Assembly: GCA_013397075.1 (NCBI GenBank)
Contig: VWZS01003516.1
Span: forward strand, 124,001-188,000
From: Rhabdornis inornatus
Lineage: Eukaryota; Chordata; Aves; Passeriformes; Rhabdornithidae
Length of the DNA: 64,000 nucleotides
Direction of reading: 5' to 3'
This document shows positions 1 to 11,600 of this stretch, in pieces. A program made the translations under genes and the position numbers. A model generated the notes under the pieces. That model worked only from the letters and a program-made list of their open reading frames with translations. It was not told the origin of the DNA and did not search any database. Numbering within the stretch: the first letter of the stretch is position 1; the number at the start of each line of letters is the position of its first letter.

Positions 1-295
1 TCATAGCATTGACTATTTTCTCCTTACCTGATCCTAGTTGAACGGCTCTTACAAACAAGGGCTAAACATACATATATTTATATCATGTGCAAATAATCTG
101 AAATGCTGCAGAAACAAAACCATCAGTGGAATTTTTTTTCTTCACTTAATCACAGTGCTTCTAGCATCTGAAAAGTTGAACAAAAGCTGCAGTAAGCCCT
201 GTATGAAGATGAGTATGTAGAGAATGAATATATAGAGAGATATTTACCAGTTTAAGGAATCTACAAAGCACAGAAGGAGGAAAATGCACACTGCA

Positions 296-410
296 GTGAT
301 GGGAAATTGAGAAATGGGAGGAACACAGGCACTTATCAAGGTCACACAGGAAGCTTGTGGCAGAGCATGGTGTAGACTGCACAATACTCAGGCACCAGCC
401 CAGGCCTTTG
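296..410 (-). mobile_element. MIR-like SINE remnant
   Basis: GATGGGAAATTGAGAAATGG, then CAAGGTCACACAGGAAGC and TTGTGGCAGAGCA, follow the order of the antisense MIR core. That core reads roughly: gggaaactgaggca, aaggtcacacagctag, gtggcagagc. The tRNA-like head is not recognisable. The element is an ancient amniote insertion. Confidence 0.7.
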
Positions 411-700
411 CCAAGCAACCATCTAGCTTTTTAAAATATTCATGGAAGAAAGACAGGCTTGTGCAATGCTCCACAAATAAGACAGAACAAATGACAAGTC
501 ATTACTCTGTAGAAGGGCAGACTGCAGAAACTGAATTTGAGGGGTTATTATCTGCTGGGAGAAGGTTGTAGATATTGCCAAATGCTAATTTAATTTTTTT
601 TTTCTGGTTTACAGTGCTTAGGAAAAGTGAGAAGTTTTATTCTCAGCCTTAAGCACTGCAGCAAATTCTGTCCAGTGGAGTTAAACTGGCCATGTCAGCA

Positions 701-735
701 AGAATTAGAATTAGAGTTAGCATGAGTTAGAATTT
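701..735. repeat. Degenerate TTAG-based short repeat
   Basis: Four TTAG words in 35 bases with spacing 6, 6 and 10 (TTAGAA, TTAGAG, TTAGCATGAG, TTAGAA). It is too degenerate to call an interstitial telomere repeat. Confidence 0.5.
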
Positions 736-3700
736 ATATGTCACTGTTTTATCATATTTCCAGAGACATATAATGTCTCTTTCTCCTGCCAGCAAAACCA
801 GATGCAGAAGTATCCTTGTGTGTTTATTTAGCACAGGATTGTTAATGGCTGGGAGTAGCACACGCTGGGGTGTGGCTTCCATGTCTTGCACAGAGAAGTC
901 AGTGCTAAGAGACCAGAATTAAAACAGACTGAAGCAGAAGTGCAACCGACTGACCTTGGCGCCAGCAGAGTGGGAAAAGCATTATGAAAATCTGGACTCA
1001 ACATCCAGGTCAAGGCTGATTTTTACCTCTTGAAATTCAAAGGTACTTGATACAAAGCATTAATATAAGTAAATTCTTTGGTTTCCGTTTCCTTAAGGAA
1101 ACAAACTTTCAGGCTGCAGGCAGTCCTTTTCATCTCAACTTGAAGGGAAGAAAGAAAATGCTGGGTTGGTCTTTTCAGCAAAGAACTTTATGCATAACTT
1201 CATTAAGACAAAACAAGATGGCATTATAGATTAAAGTAAAGACTTCTGTTAAGCAGAAGGTTAAACAAGTCTTGAAACACAGCTCCTGCTTCATGTGCAA
1301 ACCCTTATTTCATGGCAGTTTGGAGGTACAGTCTTTTCCTCTGGCTCTATTTGTCTCAGCTTGAGTCTCAGCATCCCTGGTTGAAAGCAAGCCTGGCATC
1401 TGCAGCGATAACTTTGAGCAAAAAGGGGGTGTTGCTCCAAGACGCCTTTGGTGGGAAAATTATGATGTCAGTGGAGTTATCTCCTCTCTCACCCTCACAA
1501 AGCTCTTCATCAACAAAAGGCAAAGGACCCTGAGCTGTCCTGCAGCACACAACCCAGGGAGCACAGAGGACCAAAACACCTGCAGCAGAAGGGGGGTTGT
1601 TATCCCACTCACAGCCCTTCACATTTGGCTCTGGTCCAGGGTTAGGAAGGCAGCCACATGCCCAGCAACATCTTTTGGCTGGGAGAAACGGTGTGGTTGT
1701 TCCTAACCCAACTGCACGACAGTTCCAGCCTTGCTGAGAACCCAGACTGGGGTTAAAGGTGAGGGCTGAAAAACCAGTTCCAGAGAAGGTTTAAGGCAGG
1801 AGAGCAGCTGGCTCACCAAGGGCAGTTTTGGGTCAAAAAATCCAAACCCAAAAAACTACTTTGCACAGAAAATGCCCGTGTCCAACCAAGGCAGCATCCT
1901 TACCAATGCTAGAGTCCCATTTAAAGCAATAAAACTCCTCACTCTGCCTCTGAAGAAGCAGCAGCAGAAATCTCTGATAAGTGGGAAGGGAGGAGAAGAG
2001 CATTTTACATTCCCATGGTTCCTTGGCTCGCTCCAACACTGTTTGATTAACTGGGAGCAAGATTTATGTACTATAAAGTGCTCTGGGGAGGTTGCTGATG
2101 CCAAACCTCTGCACCTGGGTTTTGAAAGCCTCTCTAAAGTTATGAGAATATCTGTATATTCTCATCTAGGAAAAGAAAGCCCCGCTGAAAACCAAAAGTA
2201 ACTACTGCTTTTTGGCAGAACAGCAGAGTGCAATTTCACCTAGGAGGGAGATTTGCAGAGATACTGACAACCACTAAATGGACTGGTCCCACAGAAATTG
2301 GATGTGAGTGAGCACTTCATGGCCATTACCCCTGGGGAGAGGTGTCCCCTTACCCCTGATTAGTTTGGATTCTTCCATACAAGGAAGATTAAAGAAATAT
2401 CCCATGAAATTATTTCAGGATTGGTACTGTTTTTCAGTCTTAAATGATTCTACCCAGTATAATCCCATGGAAATTTGCTTCAGAAGACAAAGGAGCTCAG
2501 TGTCTCTTAATGGTTAGTGGAGTCACATTCTTGTGTGACATCTGCCTCTAACATGATTGCTTGGGAATGAGCATGCCAGCAGGACAAGCAGTGCATCCAG
2601 GGATGTTATCAGCCTCTCAAACGACTTGGAAACTGATTTTCATCAACTATTGTTTAAAACTATTGTGCTGAGTGTTGAAATTGGCCTGTTTTGTGAATAA
2701 TTATGCTGCACTGATGATGTTTTCAACCCCTTTTAGAAGCCATCAACAGTCTGCAATATTTGGATATTGTGCAGGCTTTGTCTGGAAATGGCATCCAGAC
2801 TTCAGCAAGCTCTGACCAGGTGGAAGCTGTTCAAGGGGACGTGTTAACACCAATTTCCACCAAGCAAGGTTTCTTTCAGAAATGTGCTGCTGTTTATCAC
2901 CAGTTGATGCCACACGTGGTCAGAGCCCTCATTTGATTTGATTCTTGTTTCAGGGTTGAACGTCATGAACTGGGACAAACTTTACGGCCTGCAAGAGCTG
3001 TGGTGGCTTCAGGCTATCCAGAGAGAAGGTGTCTGCACTTCAACAAAGGTGGAGAAGCAGCAGAAGCAAAACAGCCTTGAGGAGGGGAAGCTGAGGAAAC
3101 TGGATGCTCAGAGACCAAGATCTTGACAAATCTTTGAGGTCAGTGGCCTTGGGCAGAGAGAGGGAAGGGGGGAGATGATACTTTAAATGGAAAAGATGCA
3201 GCCCAAGGGGTTTCTCTGGTCTCATGTTTCCACACCAGTGTTCAGTGGTGCAATCTTAGAGGCCCATGCCTAGATGGCCATGGAGCACAGCTGACTGCTT
3301 ACAGGGACAACAGGGCTCTTAGTGTCATCCCCATGCACTCCAGGAGTGAGGGAGACAGCCAAGAAGATGGTGATTGAGTGGCAAAATACTGGGAGAGGAA
3401 GAGGGTGTGGGGTCTGAGAAGATGCCTTGGAAGGAATTGAAGGTCTTTGAAATGGAGGTGGGAAAAAATTGCTTTTTCAAAATCATTTGGGGTGTCACTT
3501 CTGGCTCTCACTGAGGAACCTGCAGTGTTGGAGGCAGCCCCACATCATTAGAAGAAAATCTGAATAGCAGCTAGCAGGACTTTCATCTTCTAGCCTTTTT
3601 GTGGCTAGGTGCTGCCATTACTTGCTGCTGATCCCTCAGACAGGCAGGCAGCAGTGCCCTCCGCACCTCCCACCTCTGTACTCATGCCAAGCCCTTCAAC

Positions 3701-5050
3701 CATACAAGGTACAAGAACAAAATTTGCATTTAGTCTTTGAAGCAAAAACAGTATCTCCAGGGCTTCACGTGGATTAGGTCATTAGATCTCTCCTGTTGGA
3801 CAGGAGCTCCCTGAAGGAATGCAAGGAAGTAAGCACTGTTTTGTCTTTGAAAGAAGTCAAGAGCCGTGGATTTAACTCTCCCTTGATCTTTCCAGTTATG
3901 CAACCTGGTTCAAATGTGGAGAGGACTCAAGGAAAAGAGAAGCTATGGTTCTGTATGCAATCTGAAGACACTTGCAGTTCAAATTAAGTGGTATTTGACT
4001 CTGATAGCAAGCTGGTGTGCAGGCACCCACACTTCCTGACTTGTTTCTGGGTGTCTAGGCTCTCTGGGACTTGCTGTTCATGTGAACAATAAGTGCATAA
4101 ATTATCCAAATGTCAGGCACTTCCTGGTACTGACGTGTACTGGATGCCTTGTACTTGCTGTTCACTGCATGGAGCTCCCAGCTAGATGATGCTGATGCCA
4201 TTGGAAATGACTGCAGCCATCTCCAGCCTGTTATCTAAAGGCCTTGTGGTCGCCTCACGTGTCATCTGAAAGCTTTTCCTGACATGCTGGAGGAGAAAGG
4301 CAAACCAGGTTTACCTGCATTGTCTCCAGACCTTTGCAAGTTCTCCTTGCAGGAGCAGAGCTGATTGTCAGCAGGATTACAAGTGCTAGTTGACCCCTTG
4401 GAAAAAATCATTCTTGCTAGCACAGGCTTCTGCTTTGTTTTCTTTCCAAAGGGGTGCAGAGCACAGAGTCTGTTCAGCAAGTCTGGAGGTATCAGCTGTC
4501 CTCTGTCTGAGGCTGAAGAAAGGCTGATTTTTAGAATCTCTTGTGGTGCTGCATGTGTACCTCAAGACCAGTTCTACAGATAAGTTGTCCATGTCATTTT
4601 GAAATGCAAAATAGGTAACTGTACATGCAGAAGGGCTTTTCCAGCTAAAGAAGTAACCAGCTGATAAGTTGGAGTGAAACAACCCAACTATCCCACAACC
4701 ATGAAGTGTGAGGAGTTAAATGAACTTTAAGGGATTAATCTAGAAAAGAGATATTTCAGATGGTGAGTTGATGGAGCCAGTAGTGCAGTCTGGGCCTCTG
4801 ACATTTCTGTTAACATGCAAGCTATAAAATTGCACCCACATCCATACACATATTTGTGCATATGTATGTATATTAATCTCCTAATTGGCCTGTAAATGAG
4901 ATGTTGGTATTATCTAAAAATGAGACATAGCATACAGTAAGAAATGCAAGGATTTTATCAGTGGGATAATTTGTAAAATGCTGACATTTAAATACAATGC
5001 ACTTCTAATTTTTTGTAATCTGGATGGCTGGGTGGGGAAAAATTGTGGTG

Positions 5051-5077
5051 GTGCTGCTGATGGAGCTCCAGCAGCAC
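5051..5077. repeat. Perfect 9-bp inverted repeat
   Basis: GTGCTGCTG and CAGCAGCAC are exact reverse complements separated by 9 bases. It would form a short hairpin, but is too small and isolated to call an RNA gene. Confidence 0.75.
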
Positions 5078-5555
5078 AGATCAACAGAGGACCCAACCCA
5101 TGCAGAGCAGTAGGAACATCAGTTCCTCCTGTTTCCTTGTGAAAACTGGTGTGATTCCTCTCACTGATGAAGTGGCAAACCCGTCTTCCAGGATTCCAGC
5201 TGGCATGGTATAAGTCTGCACACTGTTCTCCATTGATGGTAATTTATGAAACTTTAACAAGACGGGGTTTAACTGGTGCTAGAGAGCTCAGTTTCTTGAA
5301 CCTCAGACCGAATGTATGCAGAGAAGTCCGGCTATAAATAATTCCTGTGCTGTTTTATAAACTATTCTAAGTAGCAAACATCGTCTGTTAACCTTATTTG
5401 CAATTGGTACATGCAGCTAAAGGAAACAAATGAACTGCTGCTGAATTAATTCGCAGCCCATCCAGAAACTTTTTTGCACTTTGTCTGGAAAGTTTCCAGG
5501 CAGCAGAGCATCTGGCATGCAAAAAGTGGGTGGCTTCCTAAGAAAATGGGATGGC

Positions 5556-5570
5556 TTTTTTTTTTTTTTT
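5556..5570. repeat. Poly-T run (T15)
   Basis: A perfect T15 homopolymer in AT-rich intergenic DNA. Confidence 0.9.
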
Positions 5571-6158
5571 AAATACAATTTGTTTACAAAAATATCCACC
5601 TTTGGCCAGGTTTAATTGTGCCAACCTGCCTGCTGTAGCCCATTTTAAAGAGTGTGTTGTTATTGATAGGCTTTTTTTATTGATGGGAGAAGCTATAAGC
5701 CAGTGAGAAGACGCAGTCCCTTCCTCCCAATAATCCTTTTAGGATGAGAAAATCTCCTGGTGGTGTCCACCTCTCTCCTCTGCCACAGGTGGGGCTAAAA
5801 CAACTCATCTAAAGGAAGCGCTGAAGTTTTTCATGAACCCTGGGAGGGCAGGAAGACAGTGTGATGGTTTTGAGGGTTGCTGGTACCTGAAGGTAAAGGA
5901 GCTCTCAGTGTGTGACTCTCACATGGGTTAGCAAGCAGATCTCTGCTGGGCTGCAGGCAGCTCCTGTCTAGGGAAGAGCTTTATAGATAATCCCTCTTTT
6001 CTAGGAACGTGCTCAATTTCTTATGTCAGTTGCCCCTCTGTGTTTGCAGTGAGAGAAAAACAATAAAAGGAATTTCTAATATGCTCCTACTCAAGAAAAA
6101 AAACCACTTGTCCCAGAAATGCAGCTACAAAAATTCTCCTTCATCTCTTCTGTACAAG

Positions 6159-6182
6159 TTTTTTTTTGTTTTTTTTTTTTTT
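6159..6182. repeat. Interrupted poly-T run
   Basis: T9, one G, then T14. Another T12 lies at 6441-6452. No retroposon body was recognised next to either. Confidence 0.9.
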
Positions 6183-7245
6183 GCTGTTGCATGTCTAGGT
6201 CAGGCCTCCCATGGTGTGTGCTGCAGGATGTGCAGGATGTGGCCCGGAGCCCTCCTGCTTCCATGGCCCTGAGCTCATGCTTGTTCCAGCAGTAATAACA
6301 ACACTGCTAATAAGGATAATGACTGCAGAGCTGGAAGAGTATATCTGGTGTTTTCACAAGTGATGTAACTTTTCTTGGTACAGAGATGCCTCTCAAACCC
6401 CTTCAGCTATACTTTTTATTACACTCCATTTTCTTTTATCTTTTTTTTTTTTCTAAATACACTTTTGATTCTGGTATAAAACAGCTGACGCACTTGTAGG
6501 CAGACAAGTTCCCACAAGCAATTAAATTTTGGGTGCAGATATTGGTGTCATATAAATGACATGTCTTTTGAGGGAGGGAGGAAACACAGTGGAAAAGAAA
6601 CTATTTTAACTTTAAAAACAACAACAATAAAAACTTGAATAATTTCCTAGAAGATAAAGTAATTAAGAACCAAACCACTTCTTTAAATACAATATGAAGC
6701 CTCCATCAGTAATAAAAAAATCTAACAAAATGCCTTGAAAACCCTTCAAGGCTAAAGAGACCCTTAGCTGTGTGGGGCTGAAGGTGGCACCAGAGGAAAG
6801 ATGGCACACTTGCCATGCCTGGTCCTGTCCCCGTGGCAAAGGACACAGTGGTGTTACTATTGAGGATGTTTGGAAAGGTTTTAAGTTAAAGGGTGATCTC
6901 GGTTAATGTGTCTGGAGCAGCTCTGCTAACTTCATCTCGAAATACTACTCCAAACTTTGTCATGATTGTGGATGGTGGGAGTTTGGTCCATTTTCCCTGG
7001 AGTCACCCTGCAGGCGTGCCTTTCCCTTCTCTGCCGGAGCACGTCCTGCACCACTGTAACACATTGCCTGCTGCTGCTGCTGAAGCGAGGGGAAAATTGC
7101 ACTTGTGAATAATGCCCAAAGTTTTCATGGATGTTCATAAGACATCACTTTCTGTGACCACAGGAATTCAAAGCTTAGTCAAGCTATTAGAGATAGCTGA
7201 GATATTTGCTTTTGAAAACAGAAACAAAGCAAAATCCTTATTCTT

Positions 7246-8640
7246 TCATCTGCTCCAAGAAATATGCTCCTGAGGAGCTACAGGAGGGTGTAAAACAGAG
7301 CAGATTCCCTTCCCATTCCAACCCAGGGGCAACGCTGAAGTTGCCACTCTGGGGTGGCTCCACGTCACCTTGAGATGAGGGAGAGACAGTCTGGAACTGC
7401 AGCCTGCCAAGATGTCCACTGCGAAGGCTGCCCTTGGGTACACACCTCTGAGCCTCCTCAGGGACATACCACAGAGCTTTCCAGAGCTCCCAGGGGATGG
7501 CACCCTCTGCTTGGCTCCATTGTCAGTGCTTGCAGGAAGCACTCGAGACAGCGTGGGCAGCATGGGCTGGCACAGGAGGGGAGGCAGGGCCACCATGAAC
7601 GAGGCTGGAAGGTGCCCCAGCACGCCAAGCCTGGGCACACTGCCAGGCTGGGGCCACTGGGGCCACTGGGGCTGGCTGGGAAAACCCATGGGAAGTGCTA
7701 CAACATCGCATCAGCATGGACCAAAGCAGCCCCACATTCAGCCCCCACCTCACCTTGGAGGGGGACATCCAACAGCTTCACTTGGTGCTGTGCCCACCTA
7801 CCAAAGCCTGACTTTTTGCCCAGCTCATTTGGGCCAGGGCAGCAATAACAAGTCAAGACAGGAAGCCACATCCCTGTCTTGCTGGGAGACCCTGTGGCCC
7901 TCCTTTGGCCATCTTGCCACCCCTCAGTATCATGTGGGTGAGCGTTGCTGGGCTTTCACCCAGAGCAGCTAAATCTGTGCCCTGAGGGAGCCCATTCCTC
8001 CAGCCCCATGCTCTCCATCCAGCTGAGTAACCCTGCAGGAATCAGGCACGGCGATGCCAGCGGAGCTGCCGGGCCCCACCAGCACCAGGGCCCCTCCCCA
8101 TCACCCAGCAGCCATGCAGAGCTGTGTCTGCCGCAGCCAGGAGCGAATACCAGAGGCATGAATCCTGCCCTAACAGCTCGTGGTTTGCAGAGCTCAATTA
8201 AAGTGATAAAGCTGCTGCAAGGCCGGGCAGGCTCGATGGCACAGGGCTGGCGGCAGCGGCGCGGCCATCGGCTCCGCTGGCTTCTCACCACCATTCAAGC
8301 CAGCAAGGGCTGCTCATGCCCTCTCCGCTGCTGCTCCTGGTGTCCTGGGAAGGTGCTCATGCCCTCTCCACTGCTGCTCCTGGTGTCTTGGGAAGGTGCT
8401 CATGCCCACTCCTCTGCTGCTCCTGCTGTCTTGGGAAGGTGCTCATCTGCCAGGGCAGAGAGGGATTCACCTGGGGCTCAGGTCCCACCCTTGCCCGGAG
8501 CGTGTCTGAGCCCTGTTTCTGTACAGACACTCAAACACACACATTTGGAAAACCCACTGTAGTCTGCACCAAGGGACACTGTTGCCATTTTTCTCATCAC
8601 CTCGCCTTTCTCTTTGACTTTCAATATTAAAGATTCAGGC
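7246..8640. other. GC-rich intergenic block with spurious long open frames
   Basis: This block is GC-rich, so stop codons are rare and open frames of 100-205 codons overlap on both strands. None has a recognisable domain, they contradict each other in frame, and the longest runs through the 43-bp minisatellite. I treat all as non-coding. Confidence 0.7.
8313..8441. repeat. 43-bp minisatellite, three copies
   Basis: Three head-to-tail 43-base units start at 8313, 8356 and 8399, each beginning CTCATGCCC and ending TGGGAAGGTG, with a short partial fourth start (CTCATC) at 8442. Units differ at only a few positions, mainly in the CTCTCC(G/A)CTG block. It sits in a GC-rich stretch. Because 43 is not a multiple of three, the repeat is read in successive frames, which inflates the overlapping open frames at 7945-8630. 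Confidence 0.95.
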
Positions 8641-11600
8641 TGCTGTTGTGAAGGGCAGAGCATCTGAGGGATTTGCCTTTTTCCAAAACCCACCACTGTA
8701 CTGACTGGAGGGATTCAGCTCATCCTCCCTTGTTTTAGGAAAGCTTCAAGATTCACCTCTTCCCTTCAATCTAACCCAATTTTGACCCATGCAGAGGTCC
8801 TACCCTTACACACTGTGTCTCTGGTCCACCAGGAGAGACCCTTTCCCTTCCCTTGGCTTCCATAGCCACAGGCAGTTCCTCTGAAATTTGATGGTTTTCC
8901 TATACCCCAGCTTAAACTGATAGGTTGCTGCACGTGCAAATACTTGTGTCCACACCAAATTTCCACGAAGTAGTCCCAAGGATAAGAAACCTTTCAAAGA
9001 TCTGATTGTACCTCATCACCAGTGCTCCTCTTCCATCTCTCCCACAAGAGCTCCCCTTCCCTCTTGTCATCGACACCCATTTGTGGGTTTAGGTAGTCAG
9101 GAATAAATGCCAGAGGAAGCATGTTCATATGGTTGGAATATCCCTGTGATCCCTGACCAACTTGTCTCTTTGCTACCTGTCTGTAGGAATAAATGCTATT
9201 AAAATGCAAGTGGTTTTCAAAGGGCCTGAATTCTTACTCATTTTGTAACGGGATCCTTTGTTGTTCTCAGAAATTTCTTACCTTTCCAACATCCAGCAAG
9301 ATGTCACAGGAACCACAAAAGCCTAAGATACACACATTTATGTTTCCTGGAGCTCACTATGCCCTGAGACATTCTCCCTGCTCTTCCTCCTCAGGGACAT
9401 ATCTGAGCTGCATCAAGGACAAATATATTATGTCTATAATACTCCAATTATAGACAAGGAGGGGAGCTCTCAGAGGCAGGTGTTAACATTCAGCTTACTG
9501 CTCCAGCTTTCCCAGCACCTCTTTTGAGGTTTCCCTCAGCTTCCCTTTCTGTCCACAGGTCTTGTTGTTCTCTGGGTTCACGTCACTGTAGTCTCCTGGT
9601 AAAATGGGAAACATCTGAATGGCACTCTGCAGTAGGAGAGCAGTGATGGAGACATGACAGGTGTGTGGAGCACCCTGAGTTCATGGGAGAGCATGAGTGG
9701 TCACCCCAAAACCCAGCACCAGATGAACTAAGGGTAGGGTTACAAAGCTGATGGCTGAGGCGAGCGGCCAAGGACTCGCTCTTCATCCCCACTCAGCTGT
9801 CAGAGACATCCCTGCATCACCCACCTCCTCTCTGCCACAGATGAGCTGGAATACCATGGATACATCACTTGTACTCACAGGACAGCAGTAGGATCTGTAT
9901 CAAGCACTCTTGCAATGAATGTCCCACCTATCTTCTCCTACCCTAAACTACCATTTCTCAGTGTACAAAGAGAGAAAATAAAAATGGTGTCAAAGAAAAA
10001 CCAACCTTTTTTTCATGGACCATGGAATCCTGAGGATTAGTTCCTCTGAAGTAACAACTCCTGTAAATAGGTACCAGAAAGAAGCCCCTATCATTCATTT
10101 CTGTTGGAAATATTTTTCAATTAACTTTTTCATCACCAGGGATAGCAGTATCAGAATTAAATGGACAAAATACCTGACAGGGAATGGGGCTTTAGGAGAA
10201 ACAAATCCCAGTTTTAATGCTGCGACCTTGGGCAAATCTTTTATCTGCCCTTCTGTTTAGGCTTGCACACTTCGTGTGTCTTTTTTGTCCAGACTACAGG
10301 TGCTTTGGGACAGACACCATCTCCCAAAATTTGTTTGCAACAATTCCCCTGGGAGGGCAAAGAAGAACATAAGTGCTTAGTGCACCATAAAATTATTTAG
10401 TAAATAACAAGCAGTTGTGAGTCACTGCCCTGTAACTCCAGGTCTGGTTTTTGGTGAGTATTTTTATACACAACTAAGAGACATAAGGGCTTACACCCTT
10501 TCTTCAAAAGGAGGAACCTAAGTGCCTTGACTCACATGGAGTTAAAAATGCGATGGCTGAGGCAGGCAGATGTCCTGCCTCTCTGGATGAGGAACATGAA
10601 GAGGACAGCTGGGACCAGTCCCTGAATTCAGCTGTCCCACTGTGTAGTGGCAACCACAAGTCCCTGAGCTCCCATTACCTCAATCTTTTTAGTCCCTTCT
10701 GAAAACAGCTTCATTTCTCGACACTTAAAAACTTGCTGATCTTTTGGCACTAAAATATCTGTTTATTTTGTTCTGTTTGTTTTGCCTTGGTTATTTTTTT
10801 CTGGCCTCTGAGAAGGATTTTGTCATCTGTATGATATAGTTTCATGATATGAAAAGGTTTGTCAAGGAACAGCTGTGAATGAGTCTGCAGAGCACTTGAG
10901 AAGCACCCAACTGTGGGGACAGTTTCATCTGTGGTCACCTTGTGAGTGATGTGTCCCACTGCCCCTTCCTTTCTTCACCTGTTGTTCAACTTCATTCAGA
11001 CTTTGTGATGGCTTGGTGAAAAATATTGGGCAATCCTGGCAAACGCACACCACAGGAAGTGAGTTTTTTTACCCAAGAGCCTTTTCCATACCTGATAATG
11101 TTGGTGGGTCTCAAGCTCATGTTCACAGGTCTCTTCCACTGACTGTTTCAGCAATGTAAGTAAATCTGCTGTCAGGTGAGCTGGTAGCAGGAGGTGGGAT
11201 AAAGTGGGTTTGTACTTGGTGAACATGGAGATCTGGTAAGTGTGGCAGCTGGATCAGCCAGATGTTTCACCAGGTTCTGAGGGCTGTTCGAAGAGGTGAG
11301 ATGTGGAAAAAGCATGTTCTTTCTCTCATCAAAGGGCTTTGCATGTATCCCCACAGATAAGGGAGAAATCTTAAGTGTTTTCATGTGATAATCTTGTCTG
11401 ACCAATTAAACCAACCTCCAGATTCTGTATTCTGTATCAAAATGAGAACAGCTGTGCAATGGTGCCAGCAGGAGAACAAATTAGAAATTGGAAATGCACA
11501 GAAATGTATGTTACAGTGAAAAAATGGGGGATATTTAGAATGGGGAGAAAGCAAGTTCTTCCAAGGTCAGACCCATTCTTTATCCTTCATATATCCATGC

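Larger units (their letters stand above)
1..7245. other. Intergenic DNA, no gene seen
   Basis: AT-rich to neutral sequence with frequent stops in all frames. Open frames of 60-109 codons overlap on both strands and carry no recognisable domains. It contains a MIR-like remnant near the start, the TTAG short repeat, a 9-bp inverted repeat and several poly-T runs. No splice-bounded exon or RNA gene was recognised. Confidence 0.75.

Noticed and set aside
7412..7972. 186-codon plus-strand open frame
   Set aside because: It overlaps frames of 164 and 147 codons in other registers, which indicates stop-poor GC-rich DNA and not coding.
8313..8441. Possible CRISPR-like array
   Set aside because: The 43-base units are contiguous with no spacers, and the genome is vertebrate.
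7945..8562. 205-codon plus-strand open frame, the longest in the window
   Set aside because: It lies in GC-rich DNA, runs through the 43-bp minisatellite, overlaps a 112-codon frame on the other strand, and has no recognisable domain.
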